From Linyphia triangularis (Eukaryota > Arthropoda > Arachnida > Araneae > Linyphiidae), in contig OZ021724.1 of NCBI GenBank assembly GCA_963978545.1, positions 98,129,792-98,193,791 of the forward strand: DNA of 64,000 nucleotides. Direction: 5' to 3'. Positions 23,161 to 34,100 of the stretch are shown here, one piece after another (position 1 is the stretch's first letter; every line of letters begins with the position of its first letter). A program made the translations under genes and the position numbers. The notes beneath the pieces were generated by a model. That model saw only the letters and a list, made by a program, of their open reading frames with translations, ran no database searches and was not told where the DNA came from.

Positions 23161-23338
23161 TTCCGTAAAAGCTACCTTTTAGTGCCAGTTACAGCCCCAA
23201 AATTTTATAGAATGTATTATCTTCGACATCGAATTTATCTGCCAAGTTTCGGCCAGCTTGGATGACGGGTAGGGGGTTAATTAGGCCTCCGCGTATTTGC
23301 CCGTTATCGACAAACTTATAAAATCGAAGTTAATATAT
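23161..23338 (+). repeat. Degenerate ~130-bp repeat module
   Basis: A further copy of the module at 1076-1560, with GCCAAGTTTCGGCC-like and TTAATTAGGCCTCCGCG blocks and the AAATCGAAGTTAATATA tail. The tail is cut by the solo LTR and appears to resume at about 24008 (GAAGGGTTTAATAAAAATATT). Confidence 0.55.
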
Positions 23339-24003
23339 TGTTACGAATTTTTGTATATTTGTAAATATTTCGTAGTGCTAATTTTGTAAATAGGAAAATT
23401 TATGTACATTTCGCATAAGGCAGTGCAATAGCTCGTCTGAGCTTGACTTCCCTGCAATATGGGTATTGATGCTTGATAACGAGTTTTACAGAGGTAACTC
23501 TGGGAAGCGAGTTTTAAGGAGCAGGGTTGGCGAGAAATCGCCAAATGTCGCCGAACTTGGAGACCATTTGGCGACATTTTCGGTCCCCATGTACATGTAT
23601 AGGACTTTTCGACTACGATCTGGAAAGTTCTCCAAATATCTACCTCTAGAAGATTCACCTGTCCTATATAAGGCTGACCAAGAGAGCTGGGAAGTTAGTT
23701 GTTAGCTGAGTCCATTAGTTGGCTGGAATTACTGAGTCTCAGTGAGCATTCCGAGTAGTTCTAAAGCGAACTGTATTGCATTGTCTTTTGCGACGATTTA
23801 GCAGTTGTGTTGTCAAGTTTTTAACTGCTGTTTTGTGCTCTATTGTTGTGAAAAGAGCTGTATTGTGCCTACTAGAACGAGAAGTTCTGGAGCTGTAAGA
23901 GAATCTGTGAAGAATTATATTGGAATAAATTTCTGCAAGTTTTGATCTGCTTTGCATTCAAATCTTTCGTGGCTTCAAATCTTTCGAACCCGTCCACGCA
24001 ACA
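23339..24003 (+). mobile_element. Probable solo LTR (Gypsy-like), 665 bp
   Basis: Begins TGTTACGAAT and ends CGCAACA. It has a CCTATATAAGG promoter box near 23664 and an AATAAA near 23923 in the right order and spacing for U3-R-U5. The surrounding repeat module is interrupted at exactly these points. No internal region or second LTR is present. The flanking bases (ATAT and ATTT) are not a clean duplication. The opposite-strand frames at 23341-24105 are shadows. Confidence 0.6.
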
Positions 24004-24265
24004 ATTTGAAGGGTTTAATAAAAATATTCTGTTTAGTTTCAAACAGCAGCATTCACTTTCTTGAATTCGTTTACTGAATGAAAAATTGTAAATGTAGGTA
24101 TGCATTTCTAAATGGACTCCCTAACTTTGAAATAACATAATTGTGAAACAGAGATAAGTTGGATAAACGGAGTTTGAAATGCACCGCTTTGCGAAATAAC
24201 TACAATATCCAAATATGGCAACAATCTGAATAGGGCGGAATGAATTCATCGTTTCTGTCTTGAAC

Positions 24266-24390
24266 TAGGAGTGTAGAACATCGCTCAACTTTCAATTACA
24301 CTATTATACTAACGTGAATTGGTGTTTTATCATTCATTTAGAAACTAGGGGTGTGGAACATCGCACAACTTTCAGTTACACTGTAATATA
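24266..24390 (+). repeat. Two family M left ends in tandem
   Basis: Two starts of the type GTGTAGAACATCGCTCAACT and GTGTGGAACATCGCACAACT, about 80 bp apart. Each is followed by CAATTACACT or CAGTTACACT and then truncated. Confidence 0.55.
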
Positions 24391-24731
24391 ACTTATAATT
24401 ACACTATATGCATGATCATTAACTGACATTTCATTAAGAAATGCAATTAACATTTCTGAAAAATTAATGATTTTGACAAAAATCTAGTCTTGCACCCCTC
24501 TGCAAATATTTCGGCCGGTGCCTATTGGTGTTTTATTGAGGAAGTAATGCATATATATTGGAAGAAAGAAAGTCTAGAGGGAGATTTGATTCAGTTGTTT
24601 AAATTTATCAAACGGAGTGATTTCGAGAATTTATAATTCAATACGAGGGACTAGGTAATAGGTCATGCATATAAGTTATCTGAGGCACATTATAACTTGA
24701 AGAATAGGAAACTTTACTTTTACAATAGATA

Positions 24732-25388
24732 GTCCGAGAGACAACTGCAATTTTTGGATCCCATCAAACATCATTCTGAATTTTTTATAGAAATTGGAGA
24801 AAAGGGAGTAGATTACGAATCCACTGATCGGCCATGGCAAAAATGGCCGAGACTGATCAAAAATCGACTTGGAATGAGTTGAGCTAAAATACGATTGCCA
24901 AATATGTCATTACTTGCCAAACAGATAACAAACTTTTTCGTCTGGCAACCCACTGCATTTTGATTTTCAATGAGAAAAAGCGCAAACGATTTCTGATCTC
25001 TGGCTTGGAAAACTTGTATCTTTTAGAAGTAAGCCAAAATGGCGACATCTCTTACGTCATCAGTGATTTAATGTTTATTACCGATTTGGCTCATTTATGA
25101 AAGATGCAAGTAAGCCATAGCCACGCATCCAAATCGTCTGCAACCTTCTTAATTGAAAATTAAAGAGTAAGGGTTGCCCAATAAAAAAAATGCTCATTAT
25201 TTGTCAAGTTATGGCGCATTTAGCAATTGGATTTAGTTCAACTAATTAAAAGTCGATTTTTGACCAGTTTTGGCCATATTTGTCACGGCAGACCAGTGGA
25301 TTCGTAATCTACTCACTTTTCTCCAGTTTCTATAAAAAATTCAGAATGATGTTCGATGGGGTCCAAATATTGCAGTCGCCTCTCAGTC
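24732..25388. repeat. Foldback MITE (TA target), copy 2
   Basis: Sister of 16351-16993, 657 bp, with ends GTCCGAGAGACAACTGCAA and the inverse of GACTGAGAGGCGACTGCAA, each next to TA. The inner order of landmarks is the same as in copy 1. Confidence 0.75.
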
Positions 25389-26560
25389 TAAGAGTGATTG
25401 ATGAATGGAATAATTTGCTGGACCATATTTGCAAACTGTACCTAAGTCAACAATTTTAAAAGCAGGGGTGGGTTTCGTGGCCCAATGTAAGTCTTCAAAA
25501 TTTTAGGAGAGAGGGGGGGGGGGGGAGAGAGAGTTGATAAGAAAACAGAACATTTTAGGATTGATCGTAAAAAAAAATTAAACTAACTAATCCGTATTTT
25601 GCAGAAGAAGTGTAAGACCTGAGAGAGTGGGAGGAGGAGGGCGGTTCAAGCATTTCGTGTGTATTAGTTTCTTAAGGTTTTTCTTTGGAAGCAAGTCCAC
25701 TAATCATTATATAATAAAATCGGATATGTAGAGTACAGTTTACAGTATGTGAAAATATCGTTGCTCGTGTGCTTTTGGTGAATGGGGAGGGGTAAATTTA
25801 TTATGTTTAATAATATTCTTAACAGTATCATTAAGGTCTGAGGGGACTGGTGTCCTACTTTTTATTGTGCAACAGTATCTTTAAGAACTGGTCCTTAGAT
25901 CATGGTACCTTCCTTCCTCTCATCGCAGGTAAATTCGAGGTAGCAGTTGATACCTTTAAAAGAAACAGAATTTTGTAGGAAGGGCAGCATTCTCTGTGTT
26001 CTACTCTCCTTCAAAACAATTTAAAACAATTCAAACAAAATTAAAGAATCAGAAAAGTAGTATCAAATCGAGGATGTGCGTCTTGGGAGAGAAGGGGGGG
26101 GGGGAGGAGGGGAGGAGAAAATTAGCAACTTAAATTATTTTATAATTCAAAATTCGCCACTTAAATTTTTTTTATAATTTTATTAGAAGGCCGATTACTA
26201 AGTAGGTCCTCCAAGACCACCCACAAGTGGCTTGGGGGGGGGGGGGAGGAGCACCGAAATTTTAAATCGCTGCCAACTACTTTTGATTCTTGATGTATTC
26301 CAAACTCTACCCCCCCCCCTTCCACCCTTTGGCTGCTCACCAGGATGTTATGAGAGGAAAGAAGAGGGGAGGTCAGGCACTAAGTAAAAAGCTAAGGTTT
26401 TGACTTTAAATATCTTAAAATGGAACCAGAGTTGAATTATATTGTAATGTTTTTCTCTTCTTGTGGAACATATTTTAATATCTACTCAACTTTAAAAGCT
26501 GATAAGTAGACTATGTTACGTTGTTTGATTTATACTCTAAACGATACATTATTATACACA
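25389..26560. other. Intergenic, rich in G and C homopolymer tracts
   Basis: Contains several G runs (near 25514, 26094 and 26234) and a C run near 26310, within otherwise AT-rich DNA. No gene is recognised. The G tracts could form quadruplexes but are more simply explained as mononucleotide repeats. Confidence 0.45.
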
Positions 26561-26572
26561 ATAACGGGTAAT

Positions 26573-26699
26573 CAGACAGGGTCGTACAGTTTTTCTTGGA
26601 TCCCGAACCCCAACGAACATCCATCCAACCTGGAATTCAAACCCGACACCTTTGGCATGCGAGGTCAGAGAGCTAATCACACAGCCATCAGGTTGCCCA
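26573..26699 (-). mobile_element. tRNA-derived SINE-like sequence
   Basis: On the minus strand from 26699 the sequence folds like a tRNA. A CAACCT-type acceptor strand is followed by an A-box-like TGGCTGTGTGATTAG, a B-box GGTTTGAATTCC (consensus GGTTCGANNCC) and a closing AGGTTG that pairs with the start. Non-tRNA sequence continues downstream. An intact tRNA gene is unlikely because the anticodon arm is poor and there is no terminator. The + strand 122-codon frame here is a shadow. Confidence 0.5.
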
Positions 26700-27558
26700 C
26701 TATGTTACAAGTCCATCAGGTTAAAAATAGTATGACTCGTAAAATGTACATTTCTTCTAAATCTACTAAACATTTTGCAACGAAATTTCTATCAGTTCTT
26801 AATAGTTTAGATTTTAACAAGAGCTTTTATGAACATCTTTTGTTTCTTTCAGGAAGTTACAAATTTGTTATGCGAACTTAATAATTTTAAATAGAAATAG
26901 TTGCATTCCCCCCCCCCCCCCCCCAATATTTGTATCATTAATCCCCCGTATCTATGAATTCGAAATTAGAGTGAGTCAAGTTCCTTTTAGGAGGGATCGA
27001 AACCCTTTTGTTAAATGACAGCTGGATCTATACAGAGGGATTTTTCAAAGAAGTTAAATTGGACCAACCTAGATGGACCTTGTGCCTGTGCAGTGTAGTT
27101 CGGAGTCATTTTTGTATAGGGATGATCTCACGATTTTTCCCATTCTTCTAAACCTTACAATTCTAAGCGAAAGGATAACGGAGAGGTTTCCTTTTCCAGC
27201 AGCTATCACTTTCAAATTAGCTTGCACTTTGATGCATACTTTAAGGCTCAATTTCTGTCACTTTTCACACTCATAAAATGTATTTATTAATCTTTCTCCC
27301 TAAGTTTTTTTTTTTTTTGGGGGGGGGGTTGGAGTCGAGAAGAGGTTCCCTCGTCACTCAGTCCATGATTTAAAACACCAATATTTGTTGATAGTTTAGA
27401 AATAGTTTTGGTAAAATACACATAGAAAATAATTACAATAAACATTCTGCAACTTTTTTTTCGTTCTGCCATTCCATCTCGTGTTTGCAGTATGATTTAT
27501 GCTCTTCAGCCGGATTTACTCGCTATCAGTCGGAGTTCTAGTTCAGAACGTCAGTTCT
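26700..27558. other. Intergenic upstream of armadillo, no recognised feature
   Basis: Holds a C run near 26910 and a T/G run near 27306-27329. The paired short frames on both strands at 27069-27276 overlap one another and show no domain. Confidence 0.35.
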
Positions 27559-27880
27559 GTGACGCCAGCTAAGCGACCGCTGCGCTGTCTGTCGGTTATC
27601 ATGGCAGAGCGCACGTGATTGGATGTTGGGTGTCGCTGCCGCCAGTAAATAAAAAATTTTCATTTACTGGAACCAGAGGCCAGGGGACGTCACAGGCTGG
27701 CGTGTAAATCCGCCTTACCTGTCAGGGTTCCAGTTTAGATCGCCAGTCTGTGATGACAACTGGCTATTGGTTCCAGTAATAAACTATTTTCTGTTTACTG
27801 CCCCCCCCCCCCTCATCCAATCATGTGCCCTCTCCCATGATCACCAACAAGTGACGCAGCGGTTGTTTAGTGACGTCACA
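27559..27880. repeat. GC-rich foldback element with CRE-like sites, just upstream of armadillo
   Basis: Outer arms of about 115 bp are inverted copies: TGTGACG-CCGCTGCG on the left, CGCAGCGG-TGACGTCACA on the right. They face each other around GGTTCCAGT/ACTGGAACC motifs. Palindromic TGACGTCA lies at 27871-27878 and a second GACGTCAC near 27686. It ends about 200 bp before the ATG, so it could supply CREB/ATF sites to the promoter. That role is inference. Confidence 0.6.
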
Positions 27881-27922
27881 GAAAGACAGAGCTCTGCTAC
27901 TAGCGAATATCAATCAATCAAG

Positions 27923-27932
27923 CAAATATAAA
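27923..27932 (+). promoter_or_regulatory. TATA-like box of the armadillo gene (tentative)
   Basis: CAAATATAAA lies about 155 bp before the ATG and just after the CRE-rich foldback element. It is the only TATA-like motif suitably placed if the 5-prime UTR is unspliced. The transcription start is not determined. Confidence 0.25.
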
Positions 27933-28085
27933 GCTAAAACCACTTATTTTTGGCAACAAGCAACACATTAATTGCCCCAGGCGCGTTTGTTTGGAATTTG
28001 TCTTACATTTTCTGTTGATTTTTTAATTTTGTGCTTGCACAATTATTAAGTTTTTTACAGCTCCTCCAAGATTTGAAATAAAGTC

Positions 28086-28131
28086 ATGAGTTATTCAATT
28101 CATTCTCCAACGTCGCCGGTCTCAAGACCAC
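28086..28131 (+). CDS. arm: armadillo exon 1 (coding part)
   Basis: ATG followed by 15 codons beginning [10 protein letters not shown], then donor GTAAGT at 28132 (phase 1). The start resembles the MSY start of fly Armadillo. The upstream sequence from the TATA-like box at 27923 is presumably the 5-prime UTR. Confidence 0.8.
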
Positions 28132-31100
28132 GTAAGTTTCGTCACTTTTTTTGATGTTCATCATTTCAACACAAACTGTCATATATTTAGCTAATACTTT
28201 CTGTTGAAACTTTGATAAATAACTCGTAATAAATCTGAGATTTCATTTCTTCCTGAATTTTAAAACTTGCGCAAGTTTTTCAATGTAAGGAATGATATCT
28301 TAATCGCATATAATGTAACCCCACAACCTTAGCTTCGTATTAATGTTATGAATAGATTATTTTCTTATAATAATGTTGTTGTTGTTTCAATGAACTTAAA
28401 TATGTGATATATTACAATTTTTTTTTACGAAAAATTGATTTTTTCATTGAATATTTCATTTTGTTGAATTGAAATTTTTCTTGAGTTAATTGATGCGGTA
28501 TTTTATTGTTGATGATGGAGAATTAAATCCGTCTATAAAACTGGATTAAACCCTATTAAAGTAGTTTTATAATTTTAACTAAGCAATTGCAAATATTTAA
28601 AATTACTTATGGATTTGTTAAATAAAATTAAGTCATTTTAATGTAGTACAAAATCCCCATTAGCAGCTGATGATTTTGAGAAGGTTTACTGCTCTTCGCT
28701 GGTTTTTTTTTTTTATCAAAAATAAACTCCAGCCTTAGCAAAGTTACAAAAAACTACTAGGTTCTGATATGATTAGCTGTTCTAAAAATGCTAAAAAATG
28801 TGGACTGTGTTGGAAATGATTTTTCAATGTTTACTAAATCAATAAATTTATTGTATAATATTACTGAACCTGGCATAACTTATAAAAAAATGTGCATGCC
28901 ATCTGAAGTTAGTGAGTAAATAATTACTTTTTGCTCTGATTTGCCTTACTATTTCTATAATTTTCTTTGAACTGAACTTATGCCTTGATAAGTATAGGTA
29001 CAGATTAAATGTTATATTCTAAAAGATTTTTTTAATTTATATCGTTGCTAATTAAAGCAAAACAATCCTATGATTTTAGAAATATCCCATTTAGTTTCAA
29101 AGGAAATGTTAATTGAATAGCAATTTATGAGCCTACTGTCTTTTCAATTACTTTGCTAAAACTCTTTTACGTTTGATGTTTGCTAAAAAAAATGCTTTAT
29201 TTGTTTAGCTTCTCGTGGGACGTTCCACAGTCTTCCTGAAATGCCTCATTCCAACCCCAAGGAGCAGACCCTGATGTGGCAGCAGAATTCTTACATGAGT
29301 GACTCTGGTATCCAATCAGCTGAGTCCACACATGTAAGTAATTTCTCTTAAATGTTGTCGTATTTAGTTATACGCCCTTCACAAGACTGATTGTATCTTT
29401 CCTCAATGTGTTGCCATTAAGCCTGGGCGATGTTCATCCTGATATATCGAGAAGCAAACATCACAATATACTATAGTGATGTCAACAATATTTTTTTGTA
29501 AAATTCAGCAAAACCCCAGTAGCGGAAACTTTTCTGCCAGTGTGCGACACTAATTTGGGTATTAGAAAATAATCTGCAGCCTAATTATTATTATTTTTAA
29601 GTTTGCATAAAATACATAAGTACCTTATTCGTCAATTTTATCAAATCCCTGTTTTACATAAACATAGAAATTTTATGAAATAAATTAAATATTAAAACAG
29701 AAATATTTATACTCTAATCATTCTGTATAAATTGAAACCAAAATCTGAAAGCGATTTTTACACTATTCACGGAAATAGTGGCTGTCACATCATCACAAGC
29801 CTAGGCGAATGACACTAAAACGTCATCGCAATTCTCGCCGATAGCTGCTATTAAAATGGCTTAAACCTGGTGAAAATTACCACTACTCCAACGCAAATAT
29901 CGGCAATTAAATTAAGGTAACAATCCTCAAAAATGACCATTATACATGCGTAAATATCGGCATTAGCGCCCAGTGTATCGATAGAAATCTGGAAATTTAT
30001 GCAATAGAGACGATTATACTATTGCTGTCACAACCCCATAATTCTCGGTAATGGTGACAACTATTGAGGCGCAAACCTTCGAACTAGTGGTTATTATATC
30101 AACATAACTCTCGCCGAAAAGAAACATTGCAACGATGTAAATATCGGCGATATCTCCCATCTTAGCAGTGCGATTCACAGCAATAGCTGTCCTTATATCA
30201 GTGTAACTTTTAGCGAAGCTAACTACTACACATCAACGTAAATAATAGCAATAGAGGCTGGAAAACTGCAAAAAAAATTATTAGATCGGAGGTTAGAAAA
30301 AATCTTTGTTTTCATGCACTGTAGTTGTTGAACTTCCAAATAAGCCCAATAAAATTGTAATGTAGATTTAATCGATCTTAGGAATGATCAAGATTTCACA
30401 TTTCAGTTGAACTGCAGCTGTACCATGCCTGACTGGCAAAGTCTGGTAAAATAAACATACGCGTATGCGCAGGAGCAAGAAATCGTCAGATCCCGCAGGA
30501 GCAGGAAATCGTCAAATCCCGCAGAAAACTAAAATCTTGAATGCCTTTTTTTTTTTTTTTTTTTTAAAATGGAGAAATTCCAGTTAGGCAGGGTGGAAAA
30601 GGGAGAGGTGTTAACTCCCCGTAACGCTGGGTGGGGAAGCTATTCCCTATATATTTTGTTACCAGTTACTTCGATATAGGAAGGAGAAATTTCATTTAGG
30701 TTGGGCGGGGAAGGGGGAGGTGTTGACTTCCGTAAGTAACTCTGAGAGGGGAGAGGTTAGGGAGGAATGCTATTCCCCACTTCTACCAGAGTTCATCCTA
30801 GAAATGAAAAAGGGCAGGGTGCTATTCTCCAAAAAAGGGCAACTCCTGTTTATAAGGGCACTTTTTGGCAAATTGCAGAAATTTGCATACAGGTTTTCTG
30901 CCACAATTTCAATTCAATACTGTTTTACTTTTCCGTCACAATAAATAATTTTAAATTTCCGATTGTTTGAAAAAAATAATAATGCAAAAGACTTGCAATC
31001 AAAAACTTGTTCAGAAACTCAAAAGATATCAAATTACTGATAAAATGCTTCAGTCCGACTTCTGCTGGAATGAGACTTAGAAAATTATTAAAATTAAAGA

Positions 31101-34100
31101 AACATCAACACAGTAAAATTTTCATCAAATATTAATTTTTATAAAAATATCAGTTTATAATACAGTAAAATTAAGATAAGAATGTTTTGATGTAATGAAT
31201 GTTAGGATAAGAACTTTTCACAATATATCCCCTTACAACATTGTAGCAGAAAATGTGAGACGGGAGACAGACGTCGCAGATTTTTCAGCAGCTTGCAGAT
31301 CATTTTATAAATCTAATTTAAAAAATAATAAAAAAATGTTTAGTCGGATTTTTAAGTTGGGTGATTTGAGTCAACTCTCGTGCACAATACTTCATTTCAA
31401 GAAAGAGAAATAGGAATCGTGATGCTCTTCATGCGCGATTTCACGGATATTGTATACAAACATAATGAGTTCTATTTGCTTTCGCTCGTTGGTGTGTAGT
31501 AGTTAGCTTTGCTAAGAGTAACGCTGATGTAAGGACCGCTATTGCCAAGAATCGCGCTGCTAAGACGGGATATCGCCGATGTTTACGTCGTTACGATGTT
31601 CCTTTTGACGAGTGTTACGCCAATGTAATAGTTGTCAGCATCGCCGAGATTTACGTGGTTGTGATAGTCAATTTCGTAGGGTTACGTCGATTGTGTAATC
31701 GTCTCTATTGCATAAATTTCCAGATTTCTACCGATGTATCGGGCGCTAACGCCGATATTTACGTTGGTATAAAGGTCATTTTTGCTGTATGTTACTTTGA
31801 TGTAATTGCCGAGATTTGCGTTGGAGTAGTGGTAATTTTCACTTAAGTTTAAGCCGTTTTAATAGCTATCAGCGAGAATTGCGATGCCGTTGTGGTGTCA
31901 TTCGCCTAGGCTTATGTTAGATAAACAGCTTATTTAACTTACCTGTTAATGTACCTGTCTTCATACTTTTTCCCAACCTGTGCCATGAGTGAACCGCCCA
32001 CTTTTCAAAACTATTGTTTACCTTTTGCTTCAGCTAAAGTTTTAAGTTGAGTTGTATGGCTTCTTCCTTGAAAGTTTAATAATATTTGTGTTGGGTATTT
32101 CTGAATTTTTTGATTGGTCAACTGTGGTATTTTTCCAGACATGCATTTCTTTGTAATATGCAAATTTATTTCTTATATAAGAAAAAGTTTCTTGTGAAAC
32201 AGGGCAGATGGTTTCTGACTGCCAGTGAGGTAGTAGTATTGATTATGTTATAAATAAACTTTTAACATTTTTGTTTCAACCCCTTGTCCTCAGTTTATTT
32301 TTTCACTGCATTTATGTTATCAGACAAAATTAAAGTATAATCTCTATTTTTAAATCTTATGAGATTATATTATTGGTTATGGGCCATTATTAACTTTATG
32401 CAGTTTGGAAAGAGGACTTCTTCGAAGGGGGGGCCAGTTGGCCTAGATAGAAACTTTTTTTTTTTAATTACCTGATCAATATTTAAAATGGGTGAAGGCA
32501 GTTTTTCAACCAGCAAGTTAAATGGACTGAATTATGGCACTTGGGGGTCTGATGTCAAGGTGCTCCTTATGGAAAGGGGTTGCTGGAAGATTGTTCAAGG
32601 AGTTGAAATACCTCCAGATGAAGCAGTGGAATCTCCCAAAGAGATCAGAAACTATAAGCAACGTTTTGATAAAGCATTTACAACCATCTATTTGAATTTA
32701 GAGGATCGTTTTCGTTCATTGATAGAAGACCTTGATGATGGAAGGAAGGCTTGGCTGACTTTAGAGAAACACTTTAGACCTGAGTCAAGAGCACGTTTGA
32801 TGACCCTACTTGATGAATTTTTCGCTTGTAGAATACAGCCTGACGAGACCGTTGGACTTTTTGCTGCTAGATTAAGAAGGATAGTATCCCAGTTAAAAGG
32901 AGCAGGTCATCCTTTGGAAGAATTATATCAAAGTTTTCAATTGATAAGACATTTGCCTCCAGCATTTGAGGGAATCATCCAAGTTATATATAGATGGAAA
33001 GAAGAAAATTTTACCTTTGACAGAGTTTTGGAAGAGTTGTTAGCCGAAGAGGCAAGATTGAAGCAGAGGCAAGGGGACCAGGAAGCAGTTGCTTTCATTG
33101 CAAGATCGAAGCCAGCTCCAATCAGACCTACTCCAACCAGATTCCAAACACCTGTTGGATCCAAGCCGATATCCAGACAAAAGCCTACCAGACCCAGTAC
33201 TCCTATTGCAAACAAGGTAATATGCTACCGATGTAATCAACCAGGGCACTACAAAAATCGATGTCCAGAGAAAACCAAGCACTTCAAGGAGATGCCAGGA
33301 AGTAGCTACGTGGCCGAGACTCATTGTGGGGAAAAGTGTTTAGACGATACAGCTTGGGTTTTTGATACTGCAGCATCTTTTCATTTTTGCCGCAATCGAG
33401 AGCTGTTTCGAGACTTCACGCCTACCAAAGGGGAACAGATGACTGTTGCTGTTGATGGAGTGACATGTCCGGTTGTAGGACGTGGTACAGTCACTTTGAA
33501 TTTTGGGAAGGAAGTAATTCATTTAAAGAATGTAATATACTCTCCAAATCTTAGAAGAAACCTTTTGGCAGGACCTCGTTTTGATGAAGGAGAAGCAAAG
33601 TTTGTAGGCAAAGGAGGAAAAATCACAGTCTACCATAGTTCGGGTAGAGTGCACTTTTCAGCTAAGAAAATGAACGGATTATACGTTTGTCACCCGACAT
33701 ACCCAGGAAGTTCTAAAGAAGTAACAGCATCATTATCCCAACCCGAGGAAGCAAAGATGTGGCACAGGCGTTTTGCCCACATTAATCCTCAGCACCTAGT
33801 GCAGACAAGTCAACAGAATTGCGTTAAAGGACTCCCGAAACTTGCCAGAAATTTTCCACAGTGTGAGCCATGCCAGGAAGCCAAGTCAAAAAGAGTGAGT
33901 TTCAAGCCTATTGGTACTATCAGATCTAAAAAACCTCTTGAATTAGTCCACATGGATCTATGTGGCCCGTTGCCAAAACCATCACGAGAGGGACACAGAT
34001 ATTTTTTTACCATAATAGATGATTATTCTAGAAAAGTGGCAGCTTATCCTCTAAAAGAAAAATCTGAAGCTTTTGATGTTTTTCAAAGATTTCAGCGAAG

